NCBI RefSeq assembly: GCF_014189455.1
Contig: NZ_CP050296.1
Coordinates: forward strand, 6,506,001-6,570,000
DNA length: 64,000 bases
DNA from: Mesorhizobium huakuii
Lineage (GTDB): Bacteria; Pseudomonadota; Alphaproteobacteria; Rhizobiales; Rhizobiaceae
Direction: 5' to 3'
The notes below the pieces were generated by a model, which saw nothing but the letters and a program-made list of their open reading frames with translations, made no database searches and had not been told where the DNA came from. This document shows positions 34,036-43,137 of the stretch, one piece after another (position 1 is the first letter of the stretch; each line of letters starts with the position of its first letter). A program made the position numbers and the translations under genes.

Positions 34036-34542
34036 CTATTGGCTGGCCTGACGAGCCGCCTCAGCCTCCTGTACATCCACCGTGTAGAGCAGTTCGCCCT
34101 GTTCGTCGGAGACCCGCACCAGCCAACCAGACAAATCATCTGTTCCGGGCTCCAGATCGACCAAGAGATCGACCGCACAGCGAATTGCTTCGGCGCGCGC
34201 GGCGTCAAAGCTCGGCATGCGGGACGGAGGAATCCTCCGACTGGTTTCGCCGTCGCGATAGTCGAAAACATATACATCGCCCGCCGCATCCCTAACCGAC
34301 GTCACCGAAACTTCGTCAAAGTTGCCGTTGCTGGTGGCGTCGTAGTCGTTCGAGGCAAGACCAAAGGTGGCGGTTTGGACGAGGATAGCCTTCGCGCGGT
34401 CCAGCACGATTTCCTCGTTCCCCTCGATGTTGGCCATATCCACGGTAACGCATTCATTGCCCTGGCCACAAAACAGCACGCGCAATATCGCTTGACCGTT
34501 CGGTGCGGTGGCATTCAAGACTTGGGTACGAACGATTTCCAT
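34036..34542 (-). CDS. Hypothetical protein with DUF6894-like C-terminus
   Basis: A 168-residue protein from ATG 34542. The C-terminal part (MPSFDAARAEAIRCAVDLLV; LSGWLVRVSDEQGELLYTVD) follows the DUF6894 pattern of helix, G-W and V-x-D-E-x-G. The N-terminal part (VLFCGQGNECVTVDMANIEG) is beta-rich and unassigned. Neighbour of the PRC-barrel gene. Confidence 0.6.
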   Translation of the reverse strand: MEIVRTQVLNATAPNGQAILRVLFCGQGNECVTVDMANIEGNEEIVLDRAKAILVQTATFGLASNDYDATSNGNFDEVSVTSVRDAAGDVYVFDYRDGETSRRIPPSRMPSFDAARAEAIRCAVDLLVDLEPGTDDLSGWLVRVSDEQGELLYTVDVQEAEAARQASQ

Positions 34543-34600
34543 TGCAGGCTCCCGGCTTTTTCTGTTGGCAGAATGGTCCGGACGATGCCGGCCGCCAATC

Positions 34601-34885
34601 TCAACCTTGGTGCTCTGGCATATCTTCGAGCTGGGCCTTGGTCCAGGTGGTAACGGCATGAACATCACCCTCTTCATCACGCATGAAATCCAGTTGGTTG
34701 GCTGAAACCGCCACCGGCTTGGCGCCGATGCCGAGAAAGCCACCTACGTCAATGACAATCTGGCTGCCGTGCTGATGCGAAACGGTGCCGACCTTTTCGT
34801 TGTCAGCGCCATAGATGGTCGCGCCGTCAAGAATCTCTGGTGTCAGTTCACTGCTGGCAAGCCTTACATGATTGGTGTGGTCCAT
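34601..34885 (-). CDS. PRC-barrel domain protein
   Basis: A 94-residue protein: LTPEILDGATIYGADNEKVG, then IVIDVGGFLGIGAKPVAVSA and LDFMRDEEGDVHAVTTWTKA, a standard PRC-barrel. Such rhizobial proteins are stress-associated. A GGAAC box at 34943-34939 has ATT at the -10 position, so EcfG control is possible but weaker. Confidence 0.85.
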   Translation of the reverse strand: MDHTNHVRLASSELTPEILDGATIYGADNEKVGTVSHQHGSQIVIDVGGFLGIGAKPVAVSANQLDFMRDEEGDVHAVTTWTKAQLEDMPEHQG

Positions 34886-35052
34886 CGTTGCATCTCCTAA
34901 TGGGTTGGGCGTGTCACCAATCTACGAGCAGGCTAAGGGTTCCCATTAGGGAAGGCCCTTCGCGGCAATCAGGCAGGCTCCAAGCTGCGGCGCACCGGTT
35001 GCCCAGTGCCATAACAGCAGCCAGATCCTCAATGACCTACCTCTTGCTTGCA

Positions 35053-35060
35053 GGATGAAC
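35053..35060. repeat. IS66 target site duplication, left copy
   Basis: GGATGAAC directly before the element; the same eight bases follow it at 37623-37630. An 8-bp duplication is typical of IS66-family insertion. Confidence 0.85.
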
Positions 35061-35131
35061 GTAAGCGCTCATTTCCATGCGCGTTGACGCGGCCCGTTTG
35101 ACCGGGGTCGTTGTCGGCCAGTTGCATCGGA

Positions 35132-36727
35132 TCAAGTAGCGGCGGTTTTGGCGAAGTTGAATGGCAAGAGATCGGTGATGTCGGCATTGTCCGCGCGCTG
35201 CGGCAATTCCGTGAGGACGTGGCGCAAATAGGCCAAGGGCTCGATGCCGCATGCTCGGCATGTCAGCATGAGGCTGTAGACGACGGCACTGGCCCTGGCT
35301 CCGTCCACAGTGTCGCTGAACAGCCAACTCTTTCTTCCAGTGGCAAAAATCCTGATGTCGCGCTCAAGCAGGTTGTTGTCGATCGGCATCCTGCCGTCTT
35401 CGGTGTAGCGCGTCAGGTACTCCCACTGGTTCAGGGTGTAGGACACGGCGTCGCCGATCTTGCTGTCGGGCAGGACCTTCGGGGCTATGTCGTCGAGCCA
35501 TGCCTTGAGAGCGTTCATGATGGGGACGCTGTGTTGCTGGCGGAAACGGCGGATGCATTGATGTCGCGTTTCGCCCTTGTCCGGCTTTTCGTTGCGCGTC
35601 TGGCTTTCAATCCGGTAGAGCTTTTCGAAGAACTTCAGCGCCTGCTCCGGCGGGCCGCCGCCTTTCTTTCTGGTCTTCAGTGCATCGACGAAGCGACGTC
35701 TGGAATGGGCCATGCACCCCAGATGGGTCGCTCCTGCCAGCGTGCGCCAGGCGGTATAGCCATCGCTCATCAGGATGCCGCGGTAATCACCGAGGAAGGC
35801 CTGCGGATAGATCTGGCCGCGGCCGGGCTGATAGTCGAGCAGCACGATCGGTTCGTCGCTGTCCTCTCCACTCCGATACGCCCACATGAAGGATGTGCTG
35901 GTGGCTTCCCTGTCCTTTTCCTTCAGGACCTGGACCGTCGTCTCGTCACCATGGATGAGCGGTTGTGACCGAAGCCGTAGCTTCAGGGCATCATAGATGC
36001 GGGAGAGATGCCTCTCGCTCGATCCGATCACCCAATGGCCCAGAGCGCCGCGGCTGACGGGAACGCCGGCACGCTCGAAGGCCTGGGCCAGACGGTAGAG
36101 CGGCGTGCCATCGACATATTTGTGGACGAGCGCAAAGGCCAGCGTCGAGGCCGTGGCGATGCTGCCCGGCAAGGGCTGCGCGGGCATCGGGGCAATGACA
36201 ACAGGCGTATTGATGCCGGTCCGGTCGCAATGGCGGCATGCATACTTGAACCGCACATTCTGCAGGACCTTCGCCTTCACCTCGATATGGAGCTGCTCGG
36301 TGACGGCCTCACCCATGCGATGCATCTGGTGGCGGCAGCAAGGACAGGCCTTCTGACCGTCGGCAAGGTCATACTCGACGCGCTCGCGCGGCAGGTGTTC
36401 CGGCAGAGGCTTGCGGCCACGCTTCTTTCCCTCCGGCTTTTCGGTGGACGGAAAGCCGGTGTCCGGCAGGTCGACGACATTGCCATCTTCGCTGCCGGCG
36501 TCGTCTTCATCGGCAATCTGTTCGGCTTCATTGAAGAGGCGATCAACGTGCTTTTCGCTCTTCGGCGCAAAACGATGCAGCCGCGCTAGCGCCAACTCTT
36601 CCTCGAGCTTGGCCACGCGTTCTGCGAGCTGGCGGTTCTGCGCCTGCAGCGCAGCAATGCGCGCCATCAACTCCTCAACAGTCGGTTCGCCAGGTCGATT
36701 CATCGTAGTTTTGAATCTGAACCGCAC
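35132..36727 (-). CDS. tnpC: IS66 transposase TnpC
   Basis: A 531-residue protein with N-terminal coiled coil (AALQAQNRQLAERVAKLEEE), a zinc-finger-like CPCCRHQMHRMG and CRHC region, and the DDE core (IHGDETTVQVL; MSDGYTAWRTLAGATHLGCM; PIDNNLLERDIRIFATGRKS). Full length, catalytic acidic residues present. Cuts and joins the element ends together with TnpA/TnpB. Confidence 0.95.
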   Translation of the reverse strand: MRFRFKTTMNRPGEPTVEELMARIAALQAQNRQLAERVAKLEEELALARLHRFAPKSEKHVDRLFNEAEQIADEDDAGSEDGNVVDLPDTGFPSTEKPEGKKRGRKPLPEHLPRERVEYDLADGQKACPCCRHQMHRMGEAVTEQLHIEVKAKVLQNVRFKYACRHCDRTGINTPVVIAPMPAQPLPGSIATASTLAFALVHKYVDGTPLYRLAQAFERAGVPVSRGALGHWVIGSSERHLSRIYDALKLRLRSQPLIHGDETTVQVLKEKDREATSTSFMWAYRSGEDSDEPIVLLDYQPGRGQIYPQAFLGDYRGILMSDGYTAWRTLAGATHLGCMAHSRRRFVDALKTRKKGGGPPEQALKFFEKLYRIESQTRNEKPDKGETRHQCIRRFRQQHSVPIMNALKAWLDDIAPKVLPDSKIGDAVSYTLNQWEYLTRYTEDGRMPIDNNLLERDIRIFATGRKSWLFSDTVDGARASAVVYSLMLTCRACGIEPLAYLRHVLTELPQRADNADITDLLPFNFAKTAAT

Positions 36728-36757
36728 CGACGCGTCAACCGCACAATTCGGGAGCCG

Positions 36758-37110
36758 TCAGCCCGCAACCTGATATTGCCGCACCGGATGGCGCACCATT
36801 GCGTCGATGTCGATGCCGTCGAGAATCCAATGGAGCTGCTCGGTCGTCAGCGTAACCACCGCCGTCTCCCGGCGCGGCCACCGGAACTTGTCCTCGGTCA
36901 GCCGCTTTAGAACCAGCACGAAGCCGGACCGGTCAAAGAACAAGAGTTTCATCCGGTCGCGACGGCGATTGCAAAGGCAAAGACCGCAGGCGCAAACGGG
37001 TCGAGCTCCATCACCTCCTGAACCAGGACCGCAAGGCTGTTGATGCCGGCGCGGAAGTCGATCGGTTCGCGATGCAGGTAGACTGTCAGGTCAGCGCCCA
37101 GTCTGAACAT
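36758..37110 (-). pseudogene. tnpB: IS66 accessory protein TnpB, frame broken
   Basis: From ATG 37110 the frame reads MFRLGADLTVYLHREPIDFR and ends VVFAF-type; the remainder (MKLLFFDRSGFVLVLKRLTE to the stop at 36758) is in another frame. One more T in the run at 36973-36975 (AAA on the plus strand) would restore CNRRRDRMKLLFFD, the conserved TnpB centre. Start overlaps the end of tnpA, as usual. Confidence 0.85.
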
Positions 37111-37543
37111 GACCCAGTGCTCCGATGATCGCCGTCAATGCATCCACATCACCGCATTCCAGCGTCAACTTCACGCCGTTCGGCAAAGACGCGCTCACCT
37201 TGGCTGGGAGTGGCGACGACTTCGACAGCCGCTCTTCACCACGCGTGGCAGGCCTCTCTACCGAATTGCCCTGCATAGGCAGGCTGTACTCCGCGGCGCT
37301 GACTTGAACTGGAATGAACGCCGACGGCGCAGGTGGCGGCAAAGCAACGGCGTCTTTGGTCGTCTTTATCCACTTCCTAAGAAGGTTGGCATTGATCCCA
37401 TGTTCAAGCGCAAGTCCCGATACCGACACGCCAGGCTCAAGGCAGGCCGCAACGAGCCGCTCTTTTGACGCCGCGTCGTACCGCCGGCGGCCGTTACGCA
37501 AAATTCGCCTCACCAGCAGTTTCTGTTCATCGTCCTCAATCAC
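37091..37543 (-). CDS. tnpA: IS66 accessory protein TnpA
   Basis: A 150-residue protein with an N-terminal helix-turn-helix (RYDAASKERLVAACLEPGVS; LALEHGINANLLRKWIK), a Pro-rich linker and the C-terminal segment GVKLTLECGDVDALTAIIGA typical of IS66 orf1. Intact. Confidence 0.92.
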   Translation of the reverse strand: MIEDDEQKLLVRRILRNGRRRYDAASKERLVAACLEPGVSVSGLALEHGINANLLRKWIKTTKDAVALPPPAPSAFIPVQVSAAEYSLPMQGNSVERPATRGEERLSKSSPLPAKVSASLPNGVKLTLECGDVDALTAIIGALGHVQTGR

Positions 37544-37622
37544 GTGGTGTCCACCTCCAAAGTGGACACTTCATGCCAAAACACGCTCAATGGAAAAAGG
37601 TGCAGAGAAATTCGCGCTTTCG

Positions 37623-37862
37623 GATGAACACCAGCAAAGGTTCCGATGAGTTCACTTCCCCCGTAATCCCAGACTTGAACAACGTCATCAGCGTTGCGGC
37701 GTGTGCCTCGCGCTCCTTGGCCGAGGCATCGGCAGGCAGGGGTGCTCGCTGAGGGCGCCAGAGCAACGGAACGTCGCCTAGTTTGAGAATGCCCGCATTG
37801 CTCATTGGATACTCGAAGATCACTCGCTCCTGTCCTGGCCCGGCACCTAAACGTCCCAGCAA
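37623..37862 (-). pseudogene. Small gene split by the IS66 insertion (5' part)
   Basis: MLGRLGAGPGQERVIFEYPM then SNAGILKLGDVPLLWRPQRA and MTLFKSGITGEVNSSEPLLV run into the IS66 right end. Across the element the frame would resume before 35060 (FILQARGR) after removing one duplication. The true start could be Met at the SNAGIL position. Function unknown. Confidence 0.5.
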
Positions 37863-37918
37863 GGCGTCGGTCGCCTAACCACATCAAATATCCGCCGCTT
37901 GCTTTTTTTCTTTGCGGC

Positions 37919-37943
37919 GGAACCAGTGGACAATCGTGAAGTT
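37919..37943 (+). promoter_or_regulatory. EcfG-type promoter of the DUF892 gene
   Basis: GGAAC (37919-37923), 17 bases, GTT (37941-37943), 50 bases before the ATG at 37993. The GGAAC overlaps the right arm of an inverted repeat (CCGCCGC/GCGGCGG, 37892-37920). Confidence 0.68.
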
Positions 37944-37992
37944 GCTTCTGCGCCTTGATTTGAGAAGGCCAAACAAACCAGGAGATAGCCAG

Positions 37993-38504
37993 ATGGCGAC
38001 GACAAAACCGGCCGCGACCAAGGGTCTAGGCGAACTGTTCCGAGATACGCTCAAGGACATCTATTTCGCCGAGAAAAAATCCTCTCGACATTGCCGCAAA
38101 TGGCCAAGGCCGCGCAGAGCCCCGAGCTGAAGGCGGCGTTCGAAAAGCACCACGGCGAGACACAGGAGCATGTGGCTAGGCTCGAAGAAATCTTCGAGGT
38201 TCTCGGTATGAAGCCCCAGGCCAAGACCTGCGCCGCCATTATGGGTATCACCGAGGAAGGCGCTGAGATCATGAAGGAGTACAGGGGCAGCCCTCCCTTG
38301 GATGCTGGTCTCTTAGCCGCCGCGCAGGCAGTCGAGCACTATGAGATTTCGCGCTACGGCACCCTGCGCACCTGGGCGTCGGAACTCGGATTGACTGCGG
38401 CGGTCCAGTTGTTGGACCTCACGCTCGCCGAAGAGAAGAAGACAGACGTCGCCCTTACCGAGCTCGCGGAGTCGGCGGTCAACGTCGCCGCAGAAGCGGC
38501 GTAG
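37993..38504 (+). pseudogene. DUF892 (YciF-like) ferritin-like protein, one-base frame break
   Basis: The first frame gives MATTKPAATKGLGELFRDTL, KDIYFAEKK; the second continues PQMAKAAQSPELKAAFEKHH to AESAVNVAAEAA. One extra A in the A6 run at 38074-38079 gives EKKILSTLPQMAKAAQ, the exact family sequence, about 171 residues in all. YciF-like proteins are four-helix, ferritin-like stress proteins. EcfG promoter upstream, hairpin downstream. Confidence 0.85.
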
Positions 38505-38521
38505 CAAGGTTTATTGCCTTT

Positions 38522-38550
38522 GGATGAGCCTTGGTTGCCAAGGCTCATCC
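38522..38550 (+). terminator. Strong hairpin after the DUF892 gene
   Basis: A perfect 13-bp stem (GGATGAGCCTTGG/CCAAGGCTCATCC) with a 3-base loop, 17 bases after the stop. No T tract on either side, so it could act in both directions or as an mRNA stabiliser. Confidence 0.6.
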
Positions 38551-38596
38551 ACACAATCAGCGCATCGGCATCTCAGCGGCGCAACAGGAGTATGAC

Positions 38597-38782
38597 ATGG
38601 GCTTTTTCGGCAAGTTGTTCTCAGGCCTGGATCGCAAGCCGCCAGCCGACAAAAAAACGAGTGGAGACATGCGCAAGGCAACCGGCGCCGGCCCGGCGAT
38701 CGCGGCTCATTCCAAAGACGCAAAGACGTCGGCAGCGACCGGTCAAAATCCAGCGGCGGCCAAGAAGAAATCAGCGAACTGA
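38597..38782 (+). CDS. Small Lys/Ala-rich protein (61 residues)
   Basis: MGFFGKLFSGLDRKPPADKK, then TGAGPAIAAHSKDAKTSAAT and PAAAKKKSAN: an amphipathic start and a disordered basic tail. AGGAG lies 7 bases upstream. Found from ATG 38597; the longer frame from 38531 lacks support. Family unknown to me. Confidence 0.6.
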   Translation: MGFFGKLFSGLDRKPPADKKTSGDMRKATGAGPAIAAHSKDAKTSAATGQNPAAAKKKSAN

Positions 38783-38850
38783 TAGCCGATGTTGCACGCG
38801 ACTTATCACAGGCTGCATGTGTTGCGGCTGACGGCTCGTTGGGTTAGCGG

Positions 38851-38876
38851 GAACAGCTATGCCGTTGACGGCGTTG
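38851..38876 (+). promoter_or_regulatory. Possible EcfG-type promoter before YihY
   Basis: GGAAC (38851-38855), 18 bases, GTT (38874-38876) preceded by C, i.e. GGAAC-N17-CGTT, within the accepted spacing. Confidence 0.5.
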
Positions 38877-39008
38877 AGAGGACTCGGGCCCGGGCATAGG
38901 AGGCGAATTGGTGGAAGCGCTCGGCGGCAACCCAACACCAACGGGTCAAGAGAAGGAATGCACTGGCGCACACGCTGGAGTCGTGGTCGACACAGTGAGG
39001 TTGAACGA

Positions 39009-40079
39009 GTGACTTCGAAAGCCAGACGAAGCCCGCAGCCAACCGGCAAAGAGGCCTCGTTGATCGATGGAGAAGCGGCCAGTCGCGCGGCATCCACTAC
39101 GGAAGAGAGTAAGGCCGCTCTGCGGTCGGAGGGCGGGGACCGCGGCCGCGACGCGGCTTGGCCGTCGCAAATACCAGCGCTTGGATGGAAAGATATTTTC
39201 TGGCGCTTGTGGGAGGAATTCAACAAGGACCGGGTTCTGCTCGTCGCCGCCGGTGCCACTTTCTACCTGCTGCTGGCACTGTTCCCGGCTTTGGCGGCTT
39301 TCATTTCAATTTATGGATTTGTCGCGGATCCGATCACGGTTGCCGACCATGTCGCTTATCTCGGCGGATTGCTTCCATCAGGCGGGCTGGACCTCATTCG
39401 CGATCAGTTGCAAGCTTTGGCCAAGCAGAAACCAGGGGCGCTCGGCATAGGTTTTTTCGTCGGGCTTGGTATCGCACTTTGGAGTTCCAACAGCGGTATG
39501 AAGGCACTGTTTGATGCCATGAACATCGCCTATGAGGAACGCGAAAAACGTAGCTTCATCACGCTCAACCTCATGTCGATCCTGTTCACGGTTGGAGCGC
39601 TGCTGATTGGCATCGTGCTGTTGCTAACGGTGGGCGTCGTTCCAGCACTTTTGGGCTATTTCTATCTTGATGCGTGGACGGAAACCCTTGTCGCGGTATC
39701 TCGGTGGCCGATCCTTGTCGGTGCGATGTTGACCGGAATTTCCTTGCTTTATCGCTTCGGACCGAGCCGCGAGCGAGCCAAGTGGCGCTGGCTGAGTTGG
39801 GGCGCGTTGATTGCGACGGTGGCATGGATCGCAGCGTCGTGGCTGTTCTCGTTCTATCTGCAGCATTTTGCCAACTATAACGCCACCTACGGCTCGCTCG
39901 GCGCCGTTGTCGGCTTGATGATGTGGACATGGATTTCCGTCATCATCCTTATCGCTGGAGCCGCCATCAATGCCGAGATGGAGCATCAGACAGCCGTCGA
40001 CTCGACCACGGGCCCGCCCCTGCCCATGGGCAAGCGTGGCGCGGTGGTGGCTGACACGTTAGGCAAGACCGCAAACTGA
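39009..40079 (+). CDS. YihY/UPF0761 family membrane protein, second copy
   Basis: Starting at GTG 39009 (GAGG 8 bases upstream) this is 356 residues; the frame is open to 38859 but the earlier residues are Arg/Ser-rich. About 60 hydrophilic residues precede the domain (DRVLLVAAGATFYLLLALFP to IILIAGAAINAEMEHQ) with six helices. Paralogue of 21737-22756 at low identity. In rhizobia such proteins accompany general-stress genes. Confidence 0.85.
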   Translation: MTSKARRSPQPTGKEASLIDGEAASRAASTTEESKAALRSEGGDRGRDAAWPSQIPALGWKDIFWRLWEEFNKDRVLLVAAGATFYLLLALFPALAAFISIYGFVADPITVADHVAYLGGLLPSGGLDLIRDQLQALAKQKPGALGIGFFVGLGIALWSSNSGMKALFDAMNIAYEEREKRSFITLNLMSILFTVGALLIGIVLLLTVGVVPALLGYFYLDAWTETLVAVSRWPILVGAMLTGISLLYRFGPSRERAKWRWLSWGALIATVAWIAASWLFSFYLQHFANYNATYGSLGAVVGLMMWTWISVIILIAGAAINAEMEHQTAVDSTTGPPLPMGKRGAVVADTLGKTAN

Positions 40080-40360
40080 GGCTCCAAATGAACGTCGCAC
40101 CGTGAACGACGACTTCATGATTAGGACATGTCAGGACGTTCGGCCTGGACCCGCCAATTTTCTGATTTGCTACCGCCTCCACCATAAGGACGAAGAGGCT
40201 GTGAACCTCTTCGTCAATCTCACGGGATGAAATGCCTTCCACCAATGCGTCCTCAATCGCCCTGTCGGCGAGATCAGTGATCAAGGAAGGTGGGAGGAGG
40301 GTGAGCTGGAACGTTCTCGTTTATACATTTGTGTAGAAAGGCGAGGCCACGTCTGCTCAT
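39967..40360 (-). pseudogene. Diverged DUF768-like gene, frame broken
   Basis: MSRRGLAFLHKCINENVPAH from ATG 40360, then after a one-base shift near 40285 LITDLADRAIEDALVEGISS and REIDEEVHSLFVLMVEAVAN. FLxxxIxENVP and EIDEEVxSL are the DUF768 marks. The family stop is missing, so the frame runs on antisense to the end of the YihY gene; only about 40140-40360 is family sequence. Confidence 0.5.
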
Positions 40361-40488
40361 GAAATGACTAATTTCACTCCGCGAAATAGGAAATAGGTTC
40401 CCTTTGAGCCATTGTAGAGACCGGACGGACGGAATTTGCCGTGGCCCGAACTGAGATGACCTAGGCCGTTCCTTCGACAGGATGATGT

Positions 40489-41466
40489 TCAATAACCACC
40501 GATCACGGGCAGGATCTCGCCGGTGATGTAACTTGAGCATTGTGGCGACGCCAAGAAGACATAAGCAGGCGCGATCTCCTCGGGCTGCGCAGGTCGTTTC
40601 ATCGGAGTCTTTGCGCCGAACTTCGAAACATCGCTCGCTTGCTTTTCGGATGGGTTGAGCGGTGTCCAGACCGGGCCTGGCGCGACGGCGTTCACGCGGA
40701 TTCCCCTGTCGATTAGATTGCCCGACAGCGCCCTTGTGAAAGCGTGGATGCCGCCCTTGGTCATCGAGTAATCAACCAATTCCTTCGATCCGTCTATCCC
40801 AGTGATCGATCCAGTATTGACGATCGCGGATCCCGGCTTCATGTGCGTCACAGCTTCCTGGGCCATATGGAAATAGCCGTACAGGTTTGTCTTCAGCGTA
40901 GTGTCGAAATGCTCTTCGGTCAGGTCGGCGAAGTCGCTTGAATGTACCTGGAAGGCGGCATTGTTAACGAGCACGTCCAACCCACCCAGCTGCTTGATGG
41001 TAGCGGTCACTGCCTTTCGGCAGAAGCCACGATCGGCGACATCGCCGCGGAGAATGATGCAGCGGCGGCCCTCGCTTTGCACCGCTTGTTTCGTCACCTC
41101 GGCATCGCCATCCTCCGATAGATAAGCAATGGCAACATCGGCGCCTTCGCGGGCGAACAAAACAGCGACTGCCCGGCCAATACCGGAATCGCCGCCAGTG
41201 ATCAGCGCCACCTTGCTTTCGAGCTTACCAGAGCCACGCCAAAACGGGGCGTCATAGAGCGGAGCCGGCTTGATATCGCTTTCGTTCCCGGGCTTGGGAT
41301 GATGCTGCTTGGGAAATGGAGGTGCCGGATATCTTCGCGCACCTGCTTGCATGGCGCCAGTCGGCTTCGATTTAGGTTTGGCCCGGTCGTCCGAGTCGAC
41401 TTGTCGCTGTATGCGTTGCTGCTTTTCTTTTGCGTTGGACGTGTTGGTCTTGGTTGCGGCGGGCAT
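40489..41466 (-). CDS. SDR-family oxidoreductase (YghA type)
   Basis: A 325-residue protein. A 90-residue charged N-terminal extension with PPFPKQHHPKPGNESDIKP precedes the Rossmann domain: GGDSGIGRAVA (cofactor), NNAA, catalytic Ser and Y-x3-K in VDYSMTKGG, ending YITGEILPVIGG. The extension and active site match the YghA/general stress protein 39 group. AGGAGAC lies before ATG 41466. Divergent from Ku. Confidence 0.88.
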   Translation of the reverse strand: MPAATKTNTSNAKEKQQRIQRQVDSDDRAKPKSKPTGAMQAGARRYPAPPFPKQHHPKPGNESDIKPAPLYDAPFWRGSGKLESKVALITGGDSGIGRAVAVLFAREGADVAIAYLSEDGDAEVTKQAVQSEGRRCIILRGDVADRGFCRKAVTATIKQLGGLDVLVNNAAFQVHSSDFADLTEEHFDTTLKTNLYGYFHMAQEAVTHMKPGSAIVNTGSITGIDGSKELVDYSMTKGGIHAFTRALSGNLIDRGIRVNAVAPGPVWTPLNPSEKQASDVSKFGAKTPMKRPAQPEEIAPAYVFLASPQCSSYITGEILPVIGGY

Positions 41467-41605
41467 CGATGTCTCCTGTGTTGTCAGAGACAACGCGCGT
41501 TTGTGGAAAAGGTTGATCGCCGCCGCGACAGCATGGAAATCCGCGTTGCATCAACGTTCTTGTTGGGTTCGTCCCTTCCGCCAAATCGGCGGCAGGAGGA
41601 ACGAT

Positions 41606-42475
41606 TTGAAAGGAAACTCGTTGGCTCTGAACCGAAACGGGATGAACGATATGGTCGCGCCGCGTGCTGTCTGGAAAGGTTTTTTGAAGGTTGGCTCGGT
41701 TACCTGCGGCGTCAAGATTGTTGGCGCCACCAGCGAAGCCTCGAAGATTCACTTCAAGATTTTGAACCGCAAGGACGGCCTGCCTGTCAAAAGCGTCTAC
41801 GCCGACGAGAAGACAGGGAAGCCGGTCGAAACGGAAGACCAGGTCAAGGGTTTCGAGGTGGAGAAGGATGAGTTCCTCCAGATCGAGCCCGACGACATCA
41901 AGGCGCTCAAGCTCACCTCGGATCACACATTGGAGGTGGGTGAGTTTGTGGCGATCAGCGAGATCGACACCCGCTATCTAGAGAAGCCCTACTACCTCAT
42001 TCCAGCCGACGGCGCGGCCGTCGAGGCATACGGCGTGATCCGCGATGCCATGAAGAACAAGGGCGTCGCAGCACGGTCCTGCATCGTGCTCTACCAGCGC
42101 GGCCGTGAAGTTGTTATCGAGCCATACGGCAAGGGCATGGTGATGACCGAACTTCGAAACCACAACGAGATGGTCTCCGAGGACAGTATCTTCGATGGCA
42201 TGACCAAGGCGAAATACGATCCCGAATTGCTTGAGATCGCCGGCATGCTCATCGACAAAAAGGTGACCACTTTCGATCCCTCGAAATTCGAAGACACCTA
42301 CGAAGATGCGCTGATTGCCATGATCGACGCGAAGCGCAGAGGCAAGGCGCCCCCAAAGGCGGCGCCCAAGCCGCAGGAGAACGTCATCAACCTGGCCGAG
42401 GTGCTCAAGAAGAGCCTCACGCAGGAAGGATTAGCGACGCCTAAGACGAGCACTCCGAAGCGCAAGAGCGCTTAG
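41606..42475 (+). CDS. ku: Ku protein (bacterial non-homologous end joining)
   Basis: Core Ku domain from AVWKGFLKVGSVTCGVKIVG to MIDAKRRGK; binds DNA ends as a homodimer and recruits LigD. The C-terminal tail is Lys/Pro-rich. Two starts are possible: TTG 41606, with GGAGGA six bases upstream, or ATG 41642/41651 nearer the domain but without a Shine-Dalgarno; I prefer TTG. Followed by a coupled HTH gene; two LigD-type ligases lie 2.6 kb further on. Confidence 0.93.
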   Translation: MKGNSLALNRNGMNDMVAPRAVWKGFLKVGSVTCGVKIVGATSEASKIHFKILNRKDGLPVKSVYADEKTGKPVETEDQVKGFEVEKDEFLQIEPDDIKALKLTSDHTLEVGEFVAISEIDTRYLEKPYYLIPADGAAVEAYGVIRDAMKNKGVAARSCIVLYQRGREVVIEPYGKGMVMTELRNHNEMVSEDSIFDGMTKAKYDPELLEIAGMLIDKKVTTFDPSKFEDTYEDALIAMIDAKRRGKAPPKAAPKPQENVINLAEVLKKSLTQEGLATPKTSTPKRKSA

Positions 42476-42510
42476 TGCAAACCCGCAAAGAGTCGATCAA
42501 GGAGCCGTTT

Positions 42511-42816
42511 GTGACCCAATTGACTGTCGAGCAATGTCGGGCGGCGCGGGCTCTGGTGGACTGGTCACAAGCCAGGCTCGGCGCCAAAGCGCAAGTCAGT
42601 GAGGGAACCGTTCGGGACTTCGAGAAGAGTAAGCGCGTTCCGGCCGGCGACATGCTGGTTGCGATGCGATCCGCGCTTGAACTGGCGGGGGTTGCCTTTC
42701 TAAGTGATGGTGAGACGATCCATGGCGGACCAGGCGTTCGGCTCAAGACGTCAACGGCGCCGCGCACGCCCATCCAGGATGGCGAAGCGGGAATTATTCA
42801 AAACAGCGAAATGTAA
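42511..42816 (+). CDS. Small XRE-type helix-turn-helix regulator
   Basis: A 101-residue protein from GTG 42511 with AAGGAG six bases before it. LTVEQCRAARALVDWSQARL and VSEGTVRDFEKSKRVP form the HTH; MRSALELAGVAFLSDGE is the usual tail of rhizobial XRE proteins. It sits 35 bases after ku, so it may control the Ku unit. Confidence 0.82.
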   Translation: MTQLTVEQCRAARALVDWSQARLGAKAQVSEGTVRDFEKSKRVPAGDMLVAMRSALELAGVAFLSDGETIHGGPGVRLKTSTAPRTPIQDGEAGIIQNSEM

Positions 42817-42846
42817 GCCGCCGCTCGGACCGAGCCATCGCTGCCG

Positions 42847-43137
42847 TTACCTTTGATCGTTGTAGGGCTCTTTCGTTTGTCCAACCATCTTCGCGAATTC
42901 CGAAAACGGTAGAGAATTGTTCGCGATCTGCAGAAGACGGATTGGAAAGCAGATGGCGTCGCGATTGGCCGGCGGCATGTCTTCGTAGGTGCGCTCGTCG
43001 CCGGTGAAATTGGCTTGGGACTTCCGCAACGCGATATCGATGTCGTCGACTGAAAGCAGGCCTTTGTGGACCAGCAAATTGTTGATCGACTCGACCGCCA
43101 TCATCAGACCTTCAAGCTGAAGATTGGCGACGTTCAT
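42847..43137 (-). CDS. Small hypothetical protein (96 residues)
   Basis: MNVANLQLEGLMMAVESINN, LLVHKGLLSVDDIDIALRKS, then PANRDAICFPIRLLQIANNS. Helical and soluble. Its start overlaps the stop of the upstream gene (ATGA, 43134-43137). Probably under the promoter at 43377-43401. Function unknown. Confidence 0.68.
   Translation of the reverse strand: MNVANLQLEGLMMAVESINNLLVHKGLLSVDDIDIALRKSQANFTGDERTYEDMPPANRDAICFPIRLLQIANNSLPFSEFAKMVGQTKEPYNDQR

Larger units (their letters stand above)
35061..37622 (-). mobile_element. IS66-family insertion sequence (2,562 bp)
   Basis: Left end GTAAGCGCTCATTTCC; right end, read inward, GAAAGCGCGAATTTCTC: imperfect inverted repeats. Flanked by 8-bp duplications GGATGAAC (35053-35060, 37623-37630). 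Carries tnpA, tnpB and tnpC in the usual order on the reverse strand. tnpB is out of frame, so this copy may not move by itself. It interrupts the reverse-strand gene at 37623-37862. Confidence 0.93.
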
